Assembly: GCA_026002305.1 (NCBI GenBank)
Contig: BOBI01000063.1
Coordinates: forward strand, 1-11,635
DNA length: 11,635 bases
Reading direction: 5' to 3'
Source: Spirochaetia bacterium
GTDB lineage: Bacteria > Spirochaetota > Spirochaetia > Treponematales > Breznakiellaceae
Shown: positions 5,916 through 11,635 of the stretch, piece after piece
Position numbering within the stretch: position 1 is the stretch's first letter
Layout: each line of letters opens with the position of its first letter
Program-made: the position numbers and the translations under genes
Notes under the pieces: generated by a model
Database searches by the model: none
The model's input: only the letters and a program-made list of their open reading frames with translations
What the model was told of the DNA's origin: nothing

Positions 5916-6779
5916 TCATTTCTTGGTTTGGTCGGGCGGCGGTAAAAGCGCTTTTCCCTTTTCGGTTAAAAAAGGAAGGACGTTTTCGCGGGGCAGCACG
6001 ATCTCGATCTGGCCGGTTACATAAGGCGCGATTTCATATTGATCCCATGCAAAACCAAGCCCTTGTTCTGTCAGAAAAAAGTTTTCGGTAGCTTCAACAG
6101 TGTCTTCAAAAAAACCGCCGCTTTTTAACGGTGAACCGGCGGCAAGTCTAAACTTTTTGCGAAGCGCATCTTCAATAAGGGATTGCAGTGCGGGGCGCGA
6201 TGTTTTTAAAATGACGTCGTCTAATGAAACCTGCTTCATCGCGCCGGTATCAAGCACGTAATATGTTTTTAAATGATTAGGATGTGCGCCGCCTGTGTAG
6301 GACTCAATGTTGCGGTCAACGACAATTTTTTCAGGGAACACTACGCCGTTAATCACTTCGTTATAATACCAATTGTACGAAGCGTTTTGCCTTTGGTTTT
6401 TTGCCATTGTAAGTGAAACAACCGGAAGCAATTCATAGTACTGCGACCTGCACGCATTTTTCAATTTTGCCGAATACTCTTCCACCGTGTCGCCGTCGTA
6501 CAAAGTATTGGTAAATAGATCCCGCAACGCTGCGTCGGAGGCATCAAGCAATTCCTGCGAAAACTTCATTTGGGGGCTTAAGTTTTTTAGTCCAGGATAC
6601 AAAAAAGCAGCATCCTTGGTTTTAACAATAAGGTATTTTGGCGATGAATCATCGTTAACCCACCAGCCGCTTCTTGAAATCGGTGTAGCTGTCCTCCGCT
6701 CCGTCGCCGGAGCCGCCGCACACGAAGACATCATTACAAAAAAACTAAAAACCAGTCCCCAAAAAATAATTTGTTTCAT
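5916..6779 (-). CDS. DUF3298/RsiV-like lipoprotein
   Basis: A 287-residue predicted lipoprotein. The N-terminus has a short basic start, a hydrophobic stretch and a lipobox ending MSSC with C20, a loose form common in spirochaetes. The C-terminal half carries the DUF3298 pattern (PF11738; also in RsiV and PdaC-type proteins): ESYTGGAHPNHLKTYYVLD near 159-177, then FFLTEQGLGFAWDQYEIAPY near 234-253 ending in a beta-rich EIVLP. In Bacillus RsiV this domain binds lysozyme, but here there is no sigma-factor-binding or transmembrane anti-sigma part, so that role cannot be transferred. It probably faces the periplasm. It is 66 nt downstream of the previous lipoprotein gene and 4 nt upstream of the ClC gene, so all three may be co-transcribed. 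The ribosome binding site is weak. Confidence 0.85.
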   Translation of the reverse strand: MKQIIFWGLVFSFFVMMSSCAAAPATERRTATPISRSGWWVNDDSSPKYLIVKTKDAAFLYPGLKNLSPQMKFSQELLDASDAALRDLFTNTLYDGDTVEEYSAKLKNACRSQYYELLPVVSLTMAKNQRQNASYNWYYNEVINGVVFPEKIVVDRNIESYTGGAHPNHLKTYYVLDTGAMKQVSLDDVILKTSRPALQSLIEDALRKKFRLAAGSPLKSGGFFEDTVEATENFFLTEQGLGFAWDQYEIAPYVTGQIEIVLPRENVLPFLTEKGKALLPPPDQTKK

Positions 6780-6845
6780 GCATTAATCATAATTAAAACT
6801 GTCCGGTTAGTCTCCCCCTTACTAATGTTTCACAGCCGCCGCAAA

Positions 6846-7883
6846 TTATGGCGAATACACACCCGTGTTGTTTTTCTTGCCGGGGGTGTTGCCGCTTACT
6901 ACGGTAACATACCAGTCGGCGGCTATATTTCTGTCAGCCACCGCTTCGTTACGGCATAAAGTTCTTGTGGCGGTTTCGCCAATGCTGCTTGCCGCGTCCT
7001 CAAAAGCCGGTGTTTTTACGCTTTCACCGGCGGCATTAAACCATGCGCCTTGTTTTGCTAAAAGTTCAGCGGCTTTGCTAAAATTGCCGTTCTTGTCCCA
7101 CGAGGTTTTTGAGTCGCTGAACATTACCGCATCACAAATAGCATCATCCTGATCAACAATATAAACGACATCGTTTTTGTGCAGGTATTTAACATTCGCG
7201 GGCACAAAAAGATCGCGGCCGTAAACCGGCGTGTCCGATGTTCCTACCGTTGTCGCAAGCGCAATATTACTGCCCAGCTCGTCTATGTAGCCCGGTTGGT
7301 CGGGGTAGGTCCGCAGATGAAGGATAACATAATCACCCGATTTAACTTCCACCGGCGGGAATTCATAAATTGCGTCTGTCAAACTTGTGCTTGCGGCAAA
7401 GACACGTAATGCACCCAAATTGCCGTCCGATTTTATTGCCAACTCAATAAACTCAGTTTTGGGTTTGCTCGTTTCCAAACGTAACTCGTTGATTAAGAAA
7501 TCCGGCACCCTGTCATTGCGCGTACGCAGGGGTAAAAGCACATTCAGGGTATTGCCATCGTCGTCAACAACAAGAATGTCGGCAGTTAAACGCTCGCCGC
7601 CGGAATGGTTCTTTGTAAAAATAACGCTCACCACATCGCCATTAATTGTCTGTTCAATTTCCGCATCCGGTTTAAATGATGCCTGCAGCACATTAACCGG
7701 ACGCGAGAATTCAAAATCAATCTGTGTTCCAGACACAACCTTAAAGCCCGTCCACACCGGCGCCTGAACGCTAACCCCAAGTACATGGCTTATCGCGGTT
7801 TCGTCGTTACAGGATAACAAACCAACAACAGATGAAAACACCGCGCAAATCCAAAATACACTAAAAGAAATTTTTTTTGCCAT
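6846..7883 (-). CDS. Lamin-tail-domain-like lipoprotein
   Basis: A 345-residue predicted lipoprotein with a signal peptide ending GLLSC (C25). Residues about 42-120 look like an Ig-like beta domain (VWTGFKVVSGTQIDFEFSRP and following). From about 127 there is a lamin-tail (LTD, PF00932) style pattern: FLINELRLETSKPKTEFIEL, then GALRVFA and SGDYVILHL. Near the C-terminus are features typical of such secreted proteins, a W/S-rich stretch and TATRTLCRN ... ADWYVTVVSGNTPGKKN. No catalytic motif is visible; an adhesive or structural surface role is a guess. The ATG is set by AGGAG at 7890-7894 (minus strand) with a 6-nt spacer. It is the first gene of the leftward group, but I see no convincing promoter of its own in 7895-8013. 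The domain assignment is from pattern only. Confidence 0.75.
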   Translation of the reverse strand: MAKKISFSVFWICAVFSSVVGLLSCNDETAISHVLGVSVQAPVWTGFKVVSGTQIDFEFSRPVNVLQASFKPDAEIEQTINGDVVSVIFTKNHSGGERLTADILVVDDDGNTLNVLLPLRTRNDRVPDFLINELRLETSKPKTEFIELAIKSDGNLGALRVFAASTSLTDAIYEFPPVEVKSGDYVILHLRTYPDQPGYIDELGSNIALATTVGTSDTPVYGRDLFVPANVKYLHKNDVVYIVDQDDAICDAVMFSDSKTSWDKNGNFSKAAELLAKQGAWFNAAGESVKTPAFEDAASSIGETATRTLCRNEAVADRNIAADWYVTVVSGNTPGKKNNTGVYSP

Positions 7884-7909
7884 AAAACACTCCTGCCTAT
7901 ACTATGCGC

Positions 7910-7925
7910 GCGGCATTCATACCGC
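7910..7925. promoter_or_regulatory. Imperfect dyad in divergent intergenic region
   Basis: GCGGCATTCATACCGC is a 16-bp palindrome with one mismatched pair. It sits between the divergent genes starting at 7883 (minus) and 7959/8014 (plus), just downstream of a TATACT (7898-7903) that could be a + strand -10 box. It is a candidate operator; no regulator is identified. Confidence 0.3.
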
Positions 7926-7958
7926 TTCAACTTTTATGATGTTTATCACGGAGGAATT

Positions 7959-8078
7959 ATGAATTTTCTTAACTATTTCCCGGTAATACCGAAAATAAAG
8001 GTAAGGTCTATAAATGATACGTTCACTTTCGTCATCAACATTTGTAAACGCTCCTGTTTTAGCCGGTTCTTCAGGTAA
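7959..8078 (+). CDS. Short overlapping upstream ORF (39 aa), possible leader
   Basis: An ATG behind a near-consensus GGAGG (7950-7954, 4-nt spacer) opens a 39-residue frame beginning MNFLNYFPVIPKIK. It runs through the start of the 8014 gene in another frame and ends at TAA 8076-8078. It may be a regulatory uORF, the true start of a gene that has suffered a frameshift, or an accidental Shine-Dalgarno. The peptide is basic and has no motif I recognise. Confidence 0.3.
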   Translation: MNFLNYFPVIPKIKVRSINDTFTFVINICKRSCFSRFFR

Positions 8079-8397
8079 AGCCTCCGTTCCGGTAAGCGCC
8101 GGAAGTGTTATTTACTCGCATTTTAAACACGTTTCAGGCGTTCCCGCGCCGGAAGGAGTGCAGGGCGCAAATGTCAGCAGGTTGAAAATTCTTGACACAT
8201 TGATAGAGCGTTTGAGCCAGCTAAAGAAATCCGCAAATATTTCTTTCCAACCTGAAAATGAGCGAAACGACCGTTTGGATGCGTTAATTGCCCAATATCA
8301 AACTGAATTAAAGCAGGCCGGTGCAAAAGCGGCGGCAATGCCTTACGCTGTAAACCCTCAAATCGCAAGCGGTACATTTTTTAATCTTACGGCTTAG
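8014..8397 (+). CDS. Hypothetical protein, 127 aa
   Basis: I do not recognise this protein. It has no signal peptide or membrane segment. The first 50 residues are rich in Ser, Val, Ala and Gly and look flexible. Residues 52-72 (VSRLKILDTLIERLSQLKK region) and 83-106 are predicted amphipathic helices that could form a small helical hairpin or coiled coil. The ATG is preceded by AAGG at 8003-8006 with a 7-nt spacer. It is flanked by a divergent lipoprotein gene on the left and a convergent peptidase gene on the right, so it is its own unit. The antisense frame is also open for part of its length, but the Shine-Dalgarno and codon pattern favour this strand. Confidence 0.65.
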   Translation: MIRSLSSSTFVNAPVLAGSSGKASVPVSAGSVIYSHFKHVSGVPAPEGVQGANVSRLKILDTLIERLSQLKKSANISFQPENERNDRLDALIAQYQTELKQAGAKAAAMPYAVNPQIASGTFFNLTA

Positions 8398-8405
8398 ATA
8401 AACTG

Positions 8406-8426
8406 CCGCGCCGCAGATCAGCGCGG
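8406..8426. terminator. Hairpin between convergent genes
   Basis: CCGCGC (8406-8411) and GCGCGG (8421-8426) form a 6-bp GC stem with a 9-nt loop. Flanking AAAC and GTTT can extend it. T-tracts are short on both sides, so it is a weak terminator that could serve both the 8014 gene and the M16 peptidase gene. Confidence 0.5.
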
Positions 8427-8441
8427 TTTAATACCATCCGC

Positions 8442-11297
8442 TCATTTACCTTCAGGATACATCGTTAAATTGAACGCGCCCTGTGTCAAAAGCTCTTTTA
8501 ACAAATTTTGAATATCTGATTGCCGGACACTGTTAAAAATATCAACACGCCCGTAAAAGTTTTTTATAGGCAGCTCAAACAAAACTGCATAATTGCCGAA
8601 ACGGTTGCTCAAATAATAATTGTTTTCAAGTGATGTTTCAAAATCTCTAATTTCAGAGGAGACCGCTTTGTTAAATGTATCTGTGTTTATATTTCCGTTT
8701 GCCGCCCTTACCAACTGCGCTTCTATAGCTTTGTTTAGTTCTTCTACACGGGCAGGATCGCAATTATACACTATATTTAACGATAACTCCCCATCAACAG
8801 GCAGTGGTGAAAGATTGATATTTACATATATTGAATATACGCCGCCTAACTTTTCTCTAATCTCCTGCGTTAAAAGAATATCAAGATACCCGCTTAAAAT
8901 GTATGCTGTCATTGCATCTTTTTCGTTAAACGTTTTTGGCACAAACCGTCCTGAAAATGCCGTGCTTTTGTCTTCTTTGCCCTTAACAATAGATTTGGTA
9001 TCAGACTGCGGTCGTGTAATTGTAATATCAGGCCATGTGTTAAAATGTTCTTTTTCAGGAATAGACGCAATGTAAGTTTCGGCCAGCGGAAGAAATTCAT
9101 CAATATCTATATTACCTGTAAAAACAAATGTCCAGTCCGATGGATTTGTACACTTTTCGATAAAGCTCTTTGCCGGCGCCAGATGAATTTTGTCTAACGA
9201 TTCAAGATTCATAGGTGCAAAACGCGGATCATTATTATACAAATATTTTGACAGTTCATCCGAGAAGTATGCGTCAGGGTTTTCAAGGCGCTGGGCAAGT
9301 ATTGTTTTATACTTATCTTTAATAAGGTCTACAGAGCTTTGATCCAGCCGGGGCTCCGTAAAAGTTAAATAGAGCATTTCAAAAAGTGTTTTTAAATCTT
9401 TGTTGGTAGAATTTCCTTGTAAAGTTCGGAGAAATCCTGATGGATCAAACGAAAATGTTGCCTGCTTATCCGCAAGTATTTTTTCTAACTCCGTTAAGTT
9501 CCACTTTCCCATTCCCGAAAGAGACATAATTTCCGATGCCATGGAAGCGGATGTATCATCTTCCGGCGAAACATTATACGTGCCGCCTTTTGCGATGGCG
9601 TATAACACTATCTGATCGTTTTGATTATCGGTTTTCTGTATAAGAACCTGCGCCCCGTTTGATAATTTCCATGACAAAATACCGGTGTCCTCATCTATCG
9701 ATTCATTTAATATTGAACCGGAGGCAGGCACTTTATCCAAAAGCCCCTTCTCCATCTTTTTTTCTTTTGGCCTTTCCACTTTTTGTTTTTTGCTGTTTTG
9801 AATAATTTCGATTATTTGTTCTGACGATGGCAGCAATTCCCGTTCTGTTTCCGGCGCCGAAACAAAAACCGCAAGGTCGTCAAATTCAAAATATGATTTA
9901 AATTGTTCATGCAGATCTTTTAACTTTATATTGGGCAGCAAGGCTTTTGCCGTTTCAAGTTCCCATGCATTATCCGTAATATAATCGTCATCTAAAAAAT
10001 TATCGGTAAAATAATTTATAAATCTTTCGGAAGGTTCTTTTTCAGTTTCGTTATTGTGCCGTTCAAAATTAGACAGCATCGCCCGTTTTGCGCGATCAAG
10101 TTCCGGGTTTAAAAACCCGTAACGAAATGCCGCTTCTTTTATTTTAAGCAGCTCTGCAAGCGCTTCTTCTGTTCTGCCGGCTTTTGGAACCACCGACATC
10201 TCGTAATACGGAGATTCTGAAATCAAATTAAAAAAACCGGCGCTTACGTTTACAAACGGCGCTTGCGGATCCAGCGATTTGTCTTTTATGCGTTCATACA
10301 AAATATTATCAATTAACGTATTTATAAGGTCGTCGCGGTAATGTTTAATATTGTTTTCCTGCGGAATTAACAGCTGTTTATAAAATAAATTTATGTTTAT
10401 AAGCGTTAATTCAGGATCAACAAATGCCTGTACTTTTTGACTCCCTTTCTGCGGCGGCGGAACCGTAATTTCAGGCAGTACAAAGTCTTCAGATTTATCT
10501 CCTGTAAAGATCGCGGCAAGATTGTTTTCAAGATTTGCCGCATCAAAATCACCTACAATAATAACAGCCATGTTTTCAGGCACATACCAATTTTTGTACA
10601 GGTTTTTTAACTTATCGGAAGATGCTGCCTGTATAACTTCAGGTTTGCCTATGGGTAAACGATCCGCGTATACCGAACCGGCCGCAATAAGTTTTAGTAG
10701 ATCCCGCATCAGCCGGTTGTTTGCGCCAAGGCGTGTCCGGTATTCTTCCATGATAATCGCACGTTCTTCAACAACATCTTTTTGTAGAAAAAGGATTTTG
10801 TTTGTCCAATCGCTGATTATGTCTAATGCCTTTTCAGGAATTCGTTTAACGCCGTCTCCTGATTTTTCGACAGGAACTTCTATACCGTAGACGGTGCGAT
10901 CAAAAGATGTAAATGCATTAACATCGGCTCCGAAACGCATACCAAGCGAGCGTAAATATTCTATTAAATCGGATTCGGGAAACCTTTCCGTGCCGTTAAA
11001 CGCCATGTGCTCAACAAAATGCATCAGACCTTGTTCATCATCTTCTTCAAAAATGCTACCGGCATGGACAGCTAATGTTAAATATGCCCTATCCTCCGGT
11101 TTTTTATTTTCCAGCAGGTAATAAGTTAACCCATTAGGCAGTATGCCTGTTATTGCCTTTTCCATAAAAGGAATCGGGTCGCCCGCATTAAGCGGCGCAT
11201 ATTTTTTCGATTCATTTGAACATGAAAACGCTATAATTATTGTTAGAAGAATGAAAATTACTTCCGCTTTCTTAACGAGATTGAATTTGCTGCTCAT
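8442..11297 (-). CDS. M16 family zinc peptidase, lipoprotein
   Basis: This 951-residue protein is a full-length, two-halved M16 (pitrilysin/insulinase, PqqL-like) metallopeptidase that degrades peptides inside a clam-like chamber. The inverted zinc motif HFVEH is at 93-97 (H93, E96, H97). The third ligand is probably E185 in ERAIIMEE. An M16_C domain follows (LYKNWYVPENMAVIIVGDF). The second half repeats the fold without a zinc motif, from about 535 (LSNGAQVLIQK) to DWTFVFTGNID, and contains REKLGGVYSIY. The N-terminus is a lipoprotein signal ending AFSC (C26), so it acts in the cell envelope. I chose ATG 11295-11297 because AAGGTGG lies 5 nt upstream. A TTG ten codons earlier (11327) has no Shine-Dalgarno and lies upstream of the predicted transcription start. 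Divergent from the racemase gene. Confidence 0.94.
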   Translation of the reverse strand: MSSKFNLVKKAEVIFILLTIIIAFSCSNESKKYAPLNAGDPIPFMEKAITGILPNGLTYYLLENKKPEDRAYLTLAVHAGSIFEEDDEQGLMHFVEHMAFNGTERFPESDLIEYLRSLGMRFGADVNAFTSFDRTVYGIEVPVEKSGDGVKRIPEKALDIISDWTNKILFLQKDVVEERAIIMEEYRTRLGANNRLMRDLLKLIAAGSVYADRLPIGKPEVIQAASSDKLKNLYKNWYVPENMAVIIVGDFDAANLENNLAAIFTGDKSEDFVLPEITVPPPQKGSQKVQAFVDPELTLININLFYKQLLIPQENNIKHYRDDLINTLIDNILYERIKDKSLDPQAPFVNVSAGFFNLISESPYYEMSVVPKAGRTEEALAELLKIKEAAFRYGFLNPELDRAKRAMLSNFERHNNETEKEPSERFINYFTDNFLDDDYITDNAWELETAKALLPNIKLKDLHEQFKSYFEFDDLAVFVSAPETERELLPSSEQIIEIIQNSKKQKVERPKEKKMEKGLLDKVPASGSILNESIDEDTGILSWKLSNGAQVLIQKTDNQNDQIVLYAIAKGGTYNVSPEDDTSASMASEIMSLSGMGKWNLTELEKILADKQATFSFDPSGFLRTLQGNSTNKDLKTLFEMLYLTFTEPRLDQSSVDLIKDKYKTILAQRLENPDAYFSDELSKYLYNNDPRFAPMNLESLDKIHLAPAKSFIEKCTNPSDWTFVFTGNIDIDEFLPLAETYIASIPEKEHFNTWPDITITRPQSDTKSIVKGKEDKSTAFSGRFVPKTFNEKDAMTAYILSGYLDILLTQEIREKLGGVYSIYVNINLSPLPVDGELSLNIVYNCDPARVEELNKAIEAQLVRAANGNINTDTFNKAVSSEIRDFETSLENNYYLSNRFGNYAVLFELPIKNFYGRVDIFNSVRQSDIQNLLKELLTQGAFNLTMYPEGK

Positions 11298-11328
11298 AAA
11301 AACCACCTTGATGAATATCTTTTTCAAT

Positions 11329-11357
11329 ATTATATATTAAAGATTGACAAGTATCAA
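11329..11357 (-). promoter_or_regulatory. Sigma-70 promoter of the M16 peptidase gene
   Basis: On the minus strand TTGATA (11352-11357), a 17-bp spacer and TATAAT (11329-11334). The start would be near 11322, giving a leader of about 25 nt that contains the AAGGTGG ribosome binding site. Confidence 0.75.
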
Positions 11358-11373
11358 TAATAAGATTTAGCAT
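11344..11373 (+). promoter_or_regulatory. Candidate promoter of the racemase-family gene
   Basis: A perfect TTGACA (11344-11349) is followed after 18 bp by TAGCAT (11368-11373), which matches TATAAT at 4 of 6 positions. The predicted start falls at about 11380, next to the ATG. Its -35 lies inside the spacer of the opposing promoter. Confidence 0.5.
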
Positions 11374-11380
11374 AAGTATT

Positions 11381-11635
11381 ATGTCGTATATAGAAATTGA
11401 TAGTAAGAAAATTATCGAAAATTTAAATATTGTTCAAAATTTATGCGAAAAACAATCAGTTTTATTAACGGTTGTTACTAAATTCTTTTTAAGTGATGCA
11501 AGAATAATTTCATTGTTATGCGAAAACGGCGTTACCGGTATCGCCGATTCTAATATGGAAAATTTTAAGAATTTAGCCGGTGATGTCCACCGCCGCTGCA
11601 AAAAATCTGTTATTAAAACCAGATTAAGCGATGTC
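11381..11635 (+). CDS. Alanine/ornithine racemase-family PLP protein, N-terminal part
   Basis: The first 85 residues of a gene cut by the window end. The pattern is that of the fold-type III alanine racemase N-terminal barrel: YIEIDSKKIIENLNIV, then LLTVVTKFF with K34 as the likely PLP lysine, then the GVTGIADSNMENF segment, which corresponds to the G(V/A)xxxADSRxxN motif of ornithine racemase (Orr) and YhfX-like proteins. Members racemise or otherwise act on amino acids in the cytoplasm; the substrate cannot be told from this fragment. There is no Shine-Dalgarno before the ATG, and the predicted promoter would give an almost leaderless transcript. A later in-frame start is unlikely because the family signature begins at residue 3. 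Confidence 0.82.
   Translation, partial: MSYIEIDSKKIIENLNIVQNLCEKQSVLLTVVTKFFLSDARIISLLCENGVTGIADSNMENFKNLAGDVHRRCKKSVIKTRLSDV

Noticed and set aside
8937..8960. TTTGGCAC inside the M16 gene as a second sigma-54 site
   Set aside because: The GC element is missing at the required 10-bp distance and the match lies within coding sequence.
11298..11327. TTG start giving a 961-residue M16 peptidase
   Set aside because: There is no Shine-Dalgarno, it lies upstream of the predicted transcription start, and ATG 11297 has AAGGTGG at good spacing and a clean lipoprotein signal.

Overview
The window looks like a chromosomal stretch from a spirochaete, most plausibly Treponema in the broad sense. The pointers are several lipoproteins with loose lipoboxes, a type III glutamine synthetase under a sigma-54 type promoter, and a mid-range GC content that falls toward the right end. 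This placement is inferred from gene content and style; there is no rRNA or other marker gene to confirm it.

Left part (1-2020): two nearly identical Uma2-family (PD-(D/E)XK fold) genes lie in tandem on the minus strand within an approximately 690-bp direct duplication. Outside one patch of about 57 bp I count 9 mismatches in about 630 aligned bases. Inside the patch, which encodes residues 49-68, the copies are almost unrelated but stay in frame. Each gene is followed by a short block in which a 9-bp tandem repeat (CACGAACMA) is enclosed by an inverted repeat. A leftward promoter and two adjacent palindromes at the left edge appear to belong to a gene outside the window.

Nitrogen and redox part (1733-4390): glnN (GSIII) is preceded by a textbook -24/-12 sigma-54 promoter, and a 13-bp perfect dyad centred about 80 bp upstream of the predicted start is a candidate activator site. 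A strong intrinsic terminator ends glnN. A 40-residue free-standing rubredoxin-like protein follows.

Membrane and envelope part (4568-7883, minus strand): three genes in a row, probably one transcription unit. They are a lamin-tail-like lipoprotein, a DUF3298/RsiV-like lipoprotein, and a ClC H+/Cl- exchanger whose GTG start lies 4 nt after the preceding stop. A divergent small gene of unknown function (8014-8397) sits on the other side, behind an overlapping short ORF with a good ribosome binding site.

Right part (8442-11635): a large M16 zinc-peptidase lipoprotein (minus strand) and, divergent from it, the start of an alanine/ornithine racemase-family PLP protein that runs off the window. 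Their predicted promoters overlap, each -35 box lying in the spacer of the other.

The most interesting signals are the localized diversification within the duplicated Uma2 genes, the sigma-54 control region of glnN, and the interlocked divergent promoters at 11329-11373. I see no CRISPR array, tRNA, rRNA or intact insertion sequence, and no evidence for a large undescribed system.
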